9,741 nucleotides of DNA from Christensenella sp. UBA7707 (GTDB lineage Bacteria > Bacillota > Clostridia > Christensenellales > CAG-138), in contig DLFZ01000225.1 of the NCBI GenBank assembly GCA_002482435.1, positions 1-9,741 of the forward strand, read 5' to 3'. Position 1 is the first letter of the stretch. Each line of letters opens with the position of its first letter. Position numbers and translations under genes: made by a program. Shown in pieces: positions 1 through 7,355 of this stretch. The notes under the pieces are model-generated. The model worked only from the letters and a program-made list of their open reading frames with translations. It did not search any database and had not been told where the DNA came from.

Positions 1-2282
1 TTGAAGCTGGAGAACAAATCCGCAAGCGACGTGGTGGACTGCTGCACGGGGGGCAGTTCATAATCGCTATCCTCACGCCTCGGACGACGTTCCGTACGTT
101 CACCGCTCTGCGCGGTGTTTTCCCTGCGCTCGCGACGCTCGGTGTTGCGCTGAGCGGGCCTCTCCTGCTGCGGCTTTTCCTGCTGGGGCTTCTGCTCGGT
201 CTGCGCGCGTTCTGCCCTTTCCTTCGCCTGCTCCGCTTTTTCGCGTGCAAGCTCTTCAAGAATTTCCGGATGCTCGTCAAGGATAACATCCCTGCGGCTC
301 AGGCTGATACGCTTGGCTTCGGGGTTCACATCGAGCACCTTGCAGCGTACGATGTCGCCTACGTTAATTTCATCTTCCACTTTGGCGATGCGCTTCACGC
401 CCACCTGAGAAATGTGGATAAGACCGTCGATGGTGGGTTCAAGCGCCACGAACGCGCCAAACGGCACGATGCGTACAACCTTGCCTTCCACAACGGAACC
501 AACGGGATACTTCTGATCCGCAGTCGTCCAGGGCTTAGGCTGGAGCTGCTTATAACCAAGCGATACGCGCTGCTTTTCAGCATCCACATCGCGGATGATG
601 ACTTCGATTTCCTGGCCGATGCTCAGCACGTCGGACGGGTGCTTCACCCTGCCCCACGCAACATCGGTCACATGAACGAGGCCATCGATGCCGCCGATGT
701 CAACAAATGCGCCAAAATCAGTAATTCTGCGAACAACGCCGTTCACCTTCGTGCCAACTTCAAGCTTGCCCCACTTTTCCTTCTTGGCTTCCTCAGCTTC
801 GAACGCCATGACGGCCTTGTGGGAAGCGACGATGCGCTTGCGCGCTTTGTCAACTTCAATCACCTTGAGCTTGAGTTCCTTGCCTACAAACTCGCCGATG
901 TTTTCAACATATTTGTTGGAAAGCTGCGACGCGGGAACGAACGCGCGAACGCCGTCGATGCTGGCGATAAGACCGCCCTTGACGACTTCCTTGCCAATGC
1001 CCGTGAACACCTTATCCTGAATTTCATCGTCCTGAAGAAGGTTGTCCCAAACGCGCTTGCTTTCCACATTCTTGCGGCTCAAAAGCACGTTGCCTTCCCC
1101 GTCGTTTACCTTGATAACTTCCACTTCGATTTCGTCGCCAACCTTGAGCATCTCGGAAGGGTTCGCATCCGGATCGGAGGAAAACTCGTTGCGCGGTATA
1201 AACCCGTCAGATTTGTAGCCGATGTTTACACACACTTCTCCATCGACGATCTGAACGACGGAGCCTTTCAGAACCTGCCCGTTTCTGATACGGACAAGCG
1301 TTTTTTCAAACGCTTCTGCAAAGCTTGCTTCAGCGTTGTCATGCTCGGTCGTTTTTGCGGCTGGTTCTGCCGCAACGGGTTGTGCGACGGCGTCCGTTGC
1401 TTCCGTTTCGACCTTTTTAATTTCTACTTCGGCACCTTCAGCCATCGTCTTTTCCAGTTCGCTCATCCTAGTAATAACCTCCCTAATTATGCGGTCCGGC
1501 GTAGATGCGCCCGCGACAACACCTATTATATCATCCGCTTGAATTTTTTCAAGTGAAAGTTCATTGTGATTTGATACGGATTGCGTATGTTCGCACCATT
1601 TTCGGCATACCTCGTACAATTTTTTTGTGTTGGCGCTGTTCTTTCCGCCTACTACAATCATTTTTGTACATTTTTTGCTTAGTTCTGCCGCCTCTGCCTG
1701 GCGTTCAAGCGTTGTTGGGCAAACGGTGCGAAAAATTTTAACCTCGCCCATTTGGGGAAGCGCGTCGGCAATTTCCTCATACAGCTCGTAGGGAAACGTA
1801 GTTTGCGCTACGAGGCAGAGTTTTTCATAGTACGGCAAATTTTGAGCATCCTCGCGCGACTGCAAAAACACGGCTTTGCCGCCGCACCATCCGTTGATGC
1901 CCACAACCTCCGGATGATCAGGCTTTCCAACAATGGCAATCTGATAGCCTTTCGCTGCGTATTCGCAAACGATATCATGTATCTTTTCGACAAACGGACA
2001 AGTGGCATCCACAAGCGTAAGTCTTTTTTCCTCACACCTTTTATATATTTCCGGGGCGACACCGTGTGAACGGATTATCGCGCATGTACCTTCAGGCACC
2101 TCTTCCGGCTCTTCAACGGAAACGATGCCCTGCGTGCGGAGTTCCTCAAGTACGAAATCGTTGTGAATCAGCTCACCAAGCGTATGAACGCCGCCATTTT
2201 TTTGCGCGGCACCTGTCGCCGCGTCGATGGCTCGCCGCACCCCAAAGCAGAAGCCGATGTTTTTTGCAACAAGGATCTTCAA
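1..2282 (-). CDS. ispH-rpsA: IspH-S1 fusion: 4-hydroxy-3-methylbut-2-enyl diphosphate reductase / ribosomal protein S1 (3' end off window)
   Basis: A single open frame of 760 codons runs off the left edge without a stop. Residues 1 to about 275 are IspH, the last enzyme of the MEP isoprenoid pathway, which makes IPP and DMAPP with a 4Fe-4S cluster. Cluster cysteines are C12 (GFCFGVRRA), C95 (DATCPFV) and C188 (TVCPTT); H73 and the H123-P-E125 motif fit the active site. An Ala/Glu/Lys-rich linker (about 275-330) leads into four S1 RNA-binding repeats at about 335-405, 422-492, 508-578 and 592-662. A Glu/Gln/Arg-rich tail from about 668 ends in a hydrophobic LADLFSSF near the edge. The start is TTG at 2282; its TTGA overlaps the plsC stop and a GGAGG lies 7 bases upstream. 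I read the linker and its joins to both domains codon by codon and found no stop. Such fusions are known in Clostridia. Confidence 0.95.
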   Translation of the reverse strand, partial: MKILVAKNIGFCFGVRRAIDAATGAAQKNGGVHTLGELIHNDFVLEELRTQGIVSVEEPEEVPEGTCAIIRSHGVAPEIYKRCEEKRLTLVDATCPFVEKIHDIVCEYAAKGYQIAIVGKPDHPEVVGINGWCGGKAVFLQSREDAQNLPYYEKLCLVAQTTFPYELYEEIADALPQMGEVKIFRTVCPTTLERQAEAAELSKKCTKMIVVGGKNSANTKKLYEVCRKWCEHTQSVSNHNELSLEKIQADDIIGVVAGASTPDRIIREVITRMSELEKTMAEGAEVEIKKVETEATDAVAQPVAAEPAAKTTEHDNAEASFAEAFEKTLVRIRNGQVLKGSVVQIVDGEVCVNIGYKSDGFIPRNEFSSDPDANPSEMLKVGDEIEVEVIKVNDGEGNVLLSRKNVESKRVWDNLLQDDEIQDKVFTGIGKEVVKGGLIASIDGVRAFVPASQLSNKYVENIGEFVGKELKLKVIEVDKARKRIVASHKAVMAFEAEEAKKEKWGKLEVGTKVNGVVRRITDFGAFVDIGGIDGLVHVTDVAWGRVKHPSDVLSIGQEIEVIIRDVDAEKQRVSLGYKQLQPKPWTTADQKYPVGSVVEGKVVRIVPFGAFVALEPTIDGLIHISQVGVKRIAKVEDEINVGDIVRCKVLDVNPEAKRISLSRRDVILDEHPEILEELAREKAEQAKERAERAQTEQKPQQEKPQQERPAQRNTERRERRENTAQSGERTERRPRREDSDYELPPVQQSTTSLADLFSSF
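1464..1485 (-). promoter_or_regulatory. Possible internal ribosome binding site and ATG for free S1
   Basis: At the end of the IspH domain the minus strand reads AGGGAGG, then an 11-base spacer, then ATG at 1466 (codon 273 of the fusion). The peptide from this ATG starts MSELEKTMAEG and continues through the linker into all four S1 repeats. The ATG falls right at the domain boundary and could be the ancestral rpsA start. The spacing is longer than the usual 5-9 bases, so use of this site is an inference. Confidence 0.4.
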
Positions 2283-2875
2283 TCCATTTCCTCCAGTTCC
2301 ACGCGAAGCGCATCCACCGCATCGGCAATCTCATCGGTCACAACGTCGATCAAAGTTGATTTGTTGGCGTTTGCTACGATGTGGTTGATGTCGATGGCCT
2401 TCCCCACCAAAATGACGGGGCGGTATGTTTTGTAGCTGTTGTGATGGATATAAATAGGAATCACCGGCGCTCCAGAACGGATCGCAAGAAACGCCGCGCC
2501 CCGTTCAAACTCGTCGAGGCTGTCGGTAACCGCACGCTTGCCTTCAGGGAAAATGCCGAATACTTTTCCCTTGTTAAGCACGCGGAGCGACTCTTTGAGT
2601 GACTGCAAATCCACATTTTTACGGTTTACCGGCAACACAAACAGTGCGCGGAAGAAAAACCGACCAATGGCAGAGGAGAAAAGCTCCTTTTTCGCCATAA
2701 AATGCACCACGCGCGGCGAAATGAGCGCAATGATAACAGGGTCCAGCATGGATCGGTGATTGCATACAAAAATAGCTTTGCCCTTCACCCTGAGGTTTTG
2801 CCTTCCGTGCACCACAGGCCTGAGCGCAAGCAAGAAAAACGGCCCGATTATGTACTTAAAAATAAAGTAAAACAT
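2279..2875 (-). CDS. plsC: 1-acyl-sn-glycerol-3-phosphate acyltransferase (PlsC/LPLAT family)
   Basis: A 198-residue membrane-associated acyltransferase that would convert lysophosphatidic acid to phosphatidic acid in phospholipid synthesis. The N-terminus is hydrophobic (residues 2-20), as expected for membrane anchoring. Family motifs appear in order: catalytic NHRSMLD (H40 and D45, the NHx4D box), LFVLPVNRKN around residue 80 (the glycerol-phosphate binding block), FPEGKR at 109-114 and VIPIYI at 138-143. The length suits the short bacterial forms. The start ATG follows GAGGT, which overlaps the cmk stop, with a 9-base gap between the genes. The 3' end carries the ribosome binding site of ispH-rpsA and overlaps its TTG by 4 bases. 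Exact acyl-donor specificity (acyl-ACP, acyl-CoA or acyl-phosphate) cannot be read from the sequence. Confidence 0.92.
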   Translation of the reverse strand: MFYFIFKYIIGPFFLLALRPVVHGRQNLRVKGKAIFVCNHRSMLDPVIIALISPRVVHFMAKKELFSSAIGRFFFRALFVLPVNRKNVDLQSLKESLRVLNKGKVFGIFPEGKRAVTDSLDEFERGAAFLAIRSGAPVIPIYIHHNSYKTYRPVILVGKAIDINHIVANANKSTLIDVVTDEIADAVDALRVELEEMD

Positions 2876-2884
2876 GCGTTGACC

Positions 2885-3553
2885 TCAAAGTCTGATGTTG
2901 TTGACAAGAGTTTCAATTGCGGTTTCAATGCTCATACACGTGGTATCGATCACAATCGCGTCCGGTGCCTTGGTAAGGGGAGCAAACTCCCGCGTACTGT
3001 CGGTATGGTCGCGCGAGGCGATTTCGCCGCGCATTTTTTCCAAGGTATACTCGAGGTATTCCCCTTTTTCGTTCAACTCAGAAAGCCTTCTTCTGGCACG
3101 CTCTTCTACGCTTGCGGTCACATAAAACTTGTTTTTCGTATGCGGCATAACATAGGTGCAAATGTCACGCCCGTCCATAACAACGTCGTTTTCGCGTGCA
3201 ACGTTTCGCTGAAGTTCGGCAAGCTTAATGCGAACCTCCGGAATCACGGCGATGTCGGACGCGCCCTTGGAGACTTCCTGCGTGCGTATTAGCTGTGAAA
3301 CATCCTCGCCGTCGAGATATGTAATTTGCGTACCGGCATTATTCCGAACGGTAACTTCCGTATCTGCGAGAATCGGAATCACATCTTCGCGGCTGCCGGG
3401 CACAAGCCCCTTGCGAAGCGCCTTAAGCGCCAGTGCGCGGTACATCGCTCCGGTATCCAAATATAAAATCCCCAGTTTTTTGGCAACGGCGCGCGCAATG
3501 GTGCTTTTTCCGGCACCGGCGGGGCCGTCGATTGCGACGTTGATGCGGCTCAT
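2885..3553 (-). CDS. cmk: Cytidylate kinase (CMP/dCMP kinase)
   Basis: A 222-residue cytosolic kinase that phosphorylates CMP and dCMP with ATP to the diphosphates for RNA, DNA and phospholipid precursor supply. The P-loop GPAGAGKST is at 10-18, followed by YLDTGAMYRA (31-40), which is diagnostic of bacterial Cmk. MDGRD (126-130) and the arginine-rich lid (SVEERARRR, 148-156) are followed by the RDHTDSTRE segment. The usual GRDIGT signature reads GRDICT here (Cys at 132). The length matches the long bacterial form with the CMP-binding insert. The start ATG has AGAGGAG 8 bases upstream; the gene lies 14 bases after the flavoprotein gene and 9 before plsC. Adjacency to plsC and rpsA is seen in many bacteria. 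Confidence 0.96.
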   Translation of the reverse strand: MSRINVAIDGPAGAGKSTIARAVAKKLGILYLDTGAMYRALALKALRKGLVPGSREDVIPILADTEVTVRNNAGTQITYLDGEDVSQLIRTQEVSKGASDIAVIPEVRIKLAELQRNVARENDVVMDGRDICTYVMPHTKNKFYVTASVEERARRRLSELNEKGEYLEYTLEKMRGEIASRDHTDSTREFAPLTKAPDAIVIDTTCMSIETAIETLVNNIRL

Positions 3554-3567
3554 GGTACGTTCTCCTC

Positions 3568-4785
3568 TCAGCGTATGCTTCTCCCGACCAGTACCCCTGT
3601 GGAATAGGCGATTTGCAGGTTGAAACCGCCCGTATAAGCGTCTACATCCAAAACTTCCCCAGCAAAATAAAGGTTTTTTACGAGTTTTGACTCGAGTGTG
3701 GAGGCATTGATTTCCTTTACGTTAATGCCGCCACGCGTGATGATGGCATACTCCACGGGAAGCGCCTCCTTCACATGGAGCGTAAGGCCTTTCAAAAGCC
3801 GTACAAAATTCGTTCTCTGCGTGCGGTTTATTTCGCTTATCCCGGTATTGGGGGCGATGCCGCTCAGCTCCACCGCTACCGGAATAAGCTTTGCGGGCAG
3901 TAACTCGTTAAGCGCGTTTTGGAATTGCTTTTTGTTGTTTTTTTCAAAATCGCGCAATACGCGCCGATCAAGCTCTTCCTCGCTTAGCGCGGGCTTTAGA
4001 TCTATTTCGAGTACAGCCCCTCGCGGTTCGTCGGCCATATGGCTGCTCGCGCTCAGCACAAGCGGCCCTGAAACGCCAAAATGCGTAAAGAGCATTTCGC
4101 CAAGTTCTTCAAACACAAGCTTGCCGCGCTGGTAAGCGCGAAGCGTCACGTTTTTTAAGGAAAGCCCCATGAGTGCACGCGGCCATTCCTCCTCGGTTGC
4201 AAGCGGGATGAGCGAAGGCTTGATTTGCGTTACAGTGTGCCCGAGCGTGCGCGCAAACGAGTAACCGTCGCCTGTGGAACCCGTTGTCGGGTAGCTCGCA
4301 CCGCCTGTGCAAAGCACCACCGCGTCAAATATGCGAGTGCCGTTTGCGGAAACGATTTCAAACCCTTCGCCCAAACGGCGAATTTCTTTGACCGCACAGT
4401 TAAGCGCAACTTCTGCTCCGCTTTTATTTAAGTAAGAAGCAAGCGCCTTCAAAACATCGCTTGAATGATCGGACACAGGAAACACCCTGCCGCCGCGCTC
4501 CACCTTTGTGGGAACGCCTTCGCCGCTGACGAGCTCGACGATATCGGCATTTGTAAAACCGTAAAGTGCGCTATAGAGGAATTTCGGGTTGCGCGGAATG
4601 TTTGTAAAAAATTCCGCCATTTCTGCGTCGTTTGTAAGGTTACAGCGTCCTTTGCCGGTGATGAAAAGCTTTTTGCCGAGCTTTTCGTTTTTTTCGTACA
4701 GACAAACCGTATGGCCCGCACGGCTTGCTTCCGCGGCTGCGAGCATGCCGGCAGGACCGCCGCCGACCACGGCGACGCGGCTCAC
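3568..4785 (-). CDS. BaiN/HI0933-family NAD(P)/FAD-dependent oxidoreductase
   Basis: A 405-residue flavoprotein. The N-terminal Rossmann motif GGGPAG (8-13) and an acidic end of beta-2 (YEKNEK) bind FAD. The signature FITGKGRCNLTN (41-52) and GGRVFP (98-103) mark the HI0933/YhiN/BaiN family. The C-terminal FAD-contact segment is FAGEVLDVDAYTGGFNLQ. Members are variously annotated as aminoacetone oxidase family or as BaiN bile-acid dehydrogenases; the true substrate is unsettled for most, so no specific reaction is claimed. The start is GTG at 4785, with its GTGA overlapping the stop of the upstream phosphatase by 4 bases and AGAGG a few bases upstream. The gene sits directly before cmk, a neighbourhood common in Clostridia. 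Confidence 0.9.
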   Translation of the reverse strand: MSRVAVVGGGPAGMLAAAEASRAGHTVCLYEKNEKLGKKLFITGKGRCNLTNDAEMAEFFTNIPRNPKFLYSALYGFTNADIVELVSGEGVPTKVERGGRVFPVSDHSSDVLKALASYLNKSGAEVALNCAVKEIRRLGEGFEIVSANGTRIFDAVVLCTGGASYPTTGSTGDGYSFARTLGHTVTQIKPSLIPLATEEEWPRALMGLSLKNVTLRAYQRGKLVFEELGEMLFTHFGVSGPLVLSASSHMADEPRGAVLEIDLKPALSEEELDRRVLRDFEKNNKKQFQNALNELLPAKLIPVAVELSGIAPNTGISEINRTQRTNFVRLLKGLTLHVKEALPVEYAIITRGGINVKEINASTLESKLVKNLYFAGEVLDVDAYTGGFNLQIAYSTGVLVGRSIR

Positions 4786-5405
4786 AGGAGACCTCTCAAG
4801 TGCGTAGTATCGTTGAGCACATGCAAAAACCCACGTCCGCTTTTCCCTGTTTCAAGTTCATTGTATGCGCAGTTTTCAATGCGCAAGGAGCGAATGCGGT
4901 TATAGGGGAGCCCTATAAAATGCGCGATGATCATTTTTGTGGGCATGGTATGGCCTACAATGAGAATGCGGGCATCGTCTCCATAGCGGCTTTCAAGCCG
5001 CTCTACAAACCGCAGCGAACGCGCAACAATTTCCTGCTGCGACTCAGCCGCCATCTCCTTGCAGGCTTCCGGACGTTCGATCCAGCCCCAATCGGCAAAA
5101 AGCTCGGGGTAGGTTTTGTTGAGTTCGGGCGAGGTCAGCCCTTCCCATTTTCCAAATTGGATTTCTATGAGGTCTTCATCCAATGTCACTTCAGTACTGT
5201 GGCGCTTCGCGATCGTTTCAGCGGTTTCTTTCGCACGGCTTAAAGGGCTTGCATACACCGCGTCAAAACGATTGTCCTTCAATCGCTCGGCAATGGCAGC
5301 AGCCTGAAGCCTGCCCTTTTCGTTGAGCGGAATATCCGTACGCCCCTGTACACGGCTTTCGCTGTTCCATTGTGTTTGCCCGTGGCGAATGAGGATCAAT
5401 TTCAT
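4782..5405 (-). CDS. Histidine phosphatase family protein (phosphoglycerate mutase-like)
   Basis: A 207-residue protein of the histidine phosphatase (RHG) superfamily. Catalytic features are LIRHGQT with phospho-accepting H8, the SPLSRAKET box with R57, the acid E81 in the EIQFGKWEGL segment, and the second histidine H152 in VGHTMPTK. The length and the FGKWEGL segment resemble GpmB/CobC/PhoE-type broad phosphatases rather than glycolytic mutase. A cobalamin role (CobC) has no support from the neighbours. The frame stays open 17 codons upstream, but the ATG at 5405 is chosen because the protein then begins MKLILIRHG as in the family. This ATG also overlaps the upstream regulator stop as ATGA. 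The best Shine-Dalgarno candidate (GGGGAG) is 15 bases away, so translation probably depends on coupling. Confidence 0.88.
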   Translation of the reverse strand: MKLILIRHGQTQWNSESRVQGRTDIPLNEKGRLQAAAIAERLKDNRFDAVYASPLSRAKETAETIAKRHSTEVTLDEDLIEIQFGKWEGLTSPELNKTYPELFADWGWIERPEACKEMAAESQQEIVARSLRFVERLESRYGDDARILIVGHTMPTKMIIAHFIGLPYNRIRSLRIENCAYNELETGKSGRGFLHVLNDTTHLRGLL

Positions 5406-6277
5406 TTTTGGTTCTTTTCGCTCCCCTTTGTGGTATAGACGCGCTGTGAATCCCAAATCCCCTCAAGCTGTACAAACCTTTCATAGAGCTTGTCCTTGCT
5501 CTTTAGGCTTGCCGCAACGATGATGGCGTTGATCAGGCTCAACGGCGCAGTGAGCGAATCTGCAAAAGAAGCCATGTCGCTGTGAGCGACAAGTACGTAA
5601 TCCGCAAGCTCCGCAATCGGCGAAAACACGCTGTCGGTTATGGCGATGACGCGCGCACCTCGGCTTTTGCCAAAGGTGAGCGCCTCCACCGTTCTTGTGG
5701 AATAGCGCGGGAAGCTGATGCCGATGCAAACGTCTCCTTCGTCTACGCGGATCATGCTCTCGAGCGCGTCGTTGACCGACGCATTCACGCAGATCACGTT
5801 TTCCATGATGAAGTTAAGGTAGTAAGTAAGAAACTGCGCAAGCGGCGCGGCGCTTTTTATGCCGATAATGTAAACACGTTTCGCCTCAAACATCGCGGCT
5901 ACAGCAGCATTGAATGCGGAATTGTCAACCGAGTCAATGGTGGAACGGATGTTTGCGATATCCGCCTTCAAAACCGACCGCAAAATATCATTTTGATCCA
6001 TATCCGAGGTGAGTTGAATTCGCTGTACACTCGTCAGCTTGTTGCGGATAAGATCCTGCAGGAATTTTTGCATTTCAGGGTAGCCATCGTACCCGAGCGC
6101 GTACGCAAAGCGCACCACGGTAGATTCGCTCACACCTACGGCGCGCCCCATTTTGGATGCTGTGATAAACGCGGCTCTGTCGTAATTTTCCATGATGTAG
6201 CTGGCCAAAAGCCGCTGACCTTTGCTGAAGGACTTATAGTTTTTGTTCAGCTTTACCAAAAGGTCGTTTTCTTCCAT
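5402..6277 (-). CDS. RpiR/MurR-family transcriptional regulator (HTH plus SIS domain)
   Basis: A 291-residue regulator. Residues 1-77 are an HTH_6 domain (AFITASKMGRAVGVSESTVV around 36-55, then RFAYALGYDGYPEMQ). Residues about 120-255 form an SIS sugar-phosphate isomerase-type fold (VYIIGIKSAAPLAQF, ISFPRYSTRTVE, ITDSVFSPIAELAD). RpiR proteins usually sense phosphosugars and control sugar or cell-wall sugar catabolism. No such catabolic gene is nearby, so its target is unknown; autoregulation of this operon is possible but unproven. The ATG at 6277 is preferred over an upstream in-frame ATG (6334) because GGGGGAG lies 7 bases before it and the upstream start would overlap surE. It starts 28 bases after the surE stop and its own stop overlaps the phosphatase ATG. 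Confidence 0.9.
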   Translation of the reverse strand: MEENDLLVKLNKNYKSFSKGQRLLASYIMENYDRAAFITASKMGRAVGVSESTVVRFAYALGYDGYPEMQKFLQDLIRNKLTSVQRIQLTSDMDQNDILRSVLKADIANIRSTIDSVDNSAFNAAVAAMFEAKRVYIIGIKSAAPLAQFLTYYLNFIMENVICVNASVNDALESMIRVDEGDVCIGISFPRYSTRTVEALTFGKSRGARVIAITDSVFSPIAELADYVLVAHSDMASFADSLTAPLSLINAIIVAASLKSKDKLYERFVQLEGIWDSQRVYTTKGSEKNQK

Positions 6278-6305
6278 ACCCTTCTCCCCCAATCGCGCTC
6301 GTACG

Positions 6306-7046
6306 TTAAAATTCCATACCGGAAAGACTTGCAAAATCGGTCAAGTTGGTTAAAAGCGGGGTAATCGCAACATAGCCGTCGCGCGTCCAGCGTTCATCGC
6401 TGTCCTCATCTTCGCCACAAACCGTCAAACGCTCGGAAGGCATCCAGTAGTATTTTCGCATATGCGGGTCGGTACGCTCAATCATCTCTGCCGCGTACAC
6501 CTGCTTGCCGAGCTTTGTAAACTTTACGCCTTTGATCTGCTCCAAAGGAAGATCCGGCACATTGACGTTTAAAAGCGAGCTTGCACACTTATAAACGTAC
6601 GGTATAGCGTTTTTCGCGGCGATTGCGGCGGTCTTTAAATGCTGCGGCTTAAACGAGCGAATGGAAACCGCAATCGCAGGTATGCCAAGAAGCGCAGCTT
6701 CCATGGCCGCGGAAACCGTGCCCGAATAGAAAGTATCCGTACCGAGGTTTGCGCCGATGTTGATGCCTGAAATCACAATATCGGGTTGAAAGCCAAGGTT
6801 TGCAAGGCCAATCTTCACGCAATCCACCGGCGTGCCGCTTATGGCAAACGCTGGCACGTCATAAAGCCCTTCAAGCCGCACCTCGTTCATGCGAAGCGGA
6901 GAAGAGAACGTAAACGAATGAGACGCACCGCTGCGTTCCGTATCCGGTGCGGCCATATAAACCTCATGCTCGGTATGAAAAAGTTCCGCAAGTGCGCGGA
7001 TGCCAGGAGAAAACAATCCGTCATCGTTGGAAAGTAAAATGCGCAT
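6306..7046 (-). CDS. surE: 5'/3'-nucleotidase SurE
   Basis: A 246-residue metal-dependent phosphatase that removes phosphate from nucleoside 5'- and 3'-monophosphates, linked to stationary-phase survival in E. coli. The N-terminal MRILLSNDDG carries metal ligands D8 and D9. S39 (DTERSG) and N96 (SGINIGANLGTD) complete the metal site, and SGTPVDCVKIG (70-80) with YSGTVSAAMEA (107-117) are family blocks. The length matches typical SurE (about 250). The ATG at 7046 is preferred over an in-frame ATG at 7112, because homologues begin with this strand and the upstream ATG lies at the -10 box. The Shine-Dalgarno is weak (GGGGT, 5 bases upstream). It is the first gene of the seven-gene minus-strand operon. 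Confidence 0.95.
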   Translation of the reverse strand: MRILLSNDDGLFSPGIRALAELFHTEHEVYMAAPDTERSGASHSFTFSSPLRMNEVRLEGLYDVPAFAISGTPVDCVKIGLANLGFQPDIVISGINIGANLGTDTFYSGTVSAAMEAALLGIPAIAVSIRSFKPQHLKTAAIAAKNAIPYVYKCASSLLNVNVPDLPLEQIKGVKFTKLGKQVYAAEMIERTDPHMRKYYWMPSERLTVCGEDEDSDERWTRDGYVAITPLLTNLTDFASLSGMEF

Positions 7047-7113
7047 AATTACCCCAATTTCATAAAGTTTAGAAACGGCGCCAAAATGCCGCTTCCTTTC
7101 ATACTTGTGCATT

Positions 7114-7142
7114 ATTGTAGCAGAAAGAAGCGTTCATTTCAA
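7114..7142 (-). promoter_or_regulatory. Sigma-A promoter of the surE operon
   Basis: On the minus strand TTGAAA (7142-7137) and TACAAT (7119-7114) are separated by exactly 17 bp, each with a single mismatch to TTGACA / TATAAT. Transcription would begin near 7107, giving a leader of about 60 bases before the surE ATG at 7046. No other promoter of similar quality was noticed between the operon genes, though I did not scan them exhaustively. Confidence 0.8.
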
Positions 7143-7312
7143 CGAACAAACAAAAATGATGAAGGAGTTGCACGGTTTCTTTCATTTTTTCCGCTGTTTT
7201 TGCGGGCTGATCGCCAAGCCGTATGGAGTAGCAAATTTTTTGCACAAATACTTACAGTCAGGCCAAAGCGGCACTGCTTGCGCAAACGCGACGCATGTCT
7301 CAAAAGCGCATA
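7143..7312. other. Intergenic spacer with no recognised gene
   Basis: This lies between the surE operon promoter and the terminator of the small Q/N-rich gene. I see no convincing ORF: a plus-strand frame crosses it but runs antisense through the repeat gene and has no start context. Nested complementary arms TTTGC / GCAAA and GGCT / AGCC on the minus strand (about 7194-7241) could fold, but they are short and match no RNA family I recognise. A perfect 8-bp palindrome TTGCGCAA lies at about 7279-7286. Confidence 0.4.
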
Positions 7313-7352
7313 AAAAAACCGCCCCGTGCAGCAACGTACGAGGCGGTTTTTT
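7313..7352 (-). terminator. Rho-independent terminator after the Q/N-rich gene
   Basis: The arms at 7313-7323 and 7342-7352 are perfect 11-bp complements (AAAAAACCGCC / GGCGGTTTTTT). Past a single mismatch, three more pairs (CGT/ACG) close a 10-base loop. It begins 4 bases after the TAA of the 59-codon gene and ends in a U-tract on the minus strand. The A/T flanks make it symmetric, so it could also work in the plus direction, although no plus-strand gene precedes it. Confidence 0.88.
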
Positions 7353-7355
7353 CCG

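Noticed and set aside
270..1556. Plus-strand frame of 428 codons
   Set aside because: It is antisense to the ispH-rpsA fusion, which shows clear S1 repeats and IspH motifs; the plus-strand translation has no recognisable domain or ribosome binding site.
5406..5456. N-terminal extension of the histidine phosphatase
   Set aside because: The extension lies inside the regulator gene, and family members start directly at the RHG strand; the ATGA overlap supports the downstream ATG.
7047..7112. N-terminal extension of SurE
   Set aside because: The upstream ATG overlaps the promoter -10 region and would lie at or before the transcription start.
7188..7203. Second terminator hairpin (CCGC/GCGG) in the spacer
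   Set aside because: It has only four base pairs and no U-tract in either direction.
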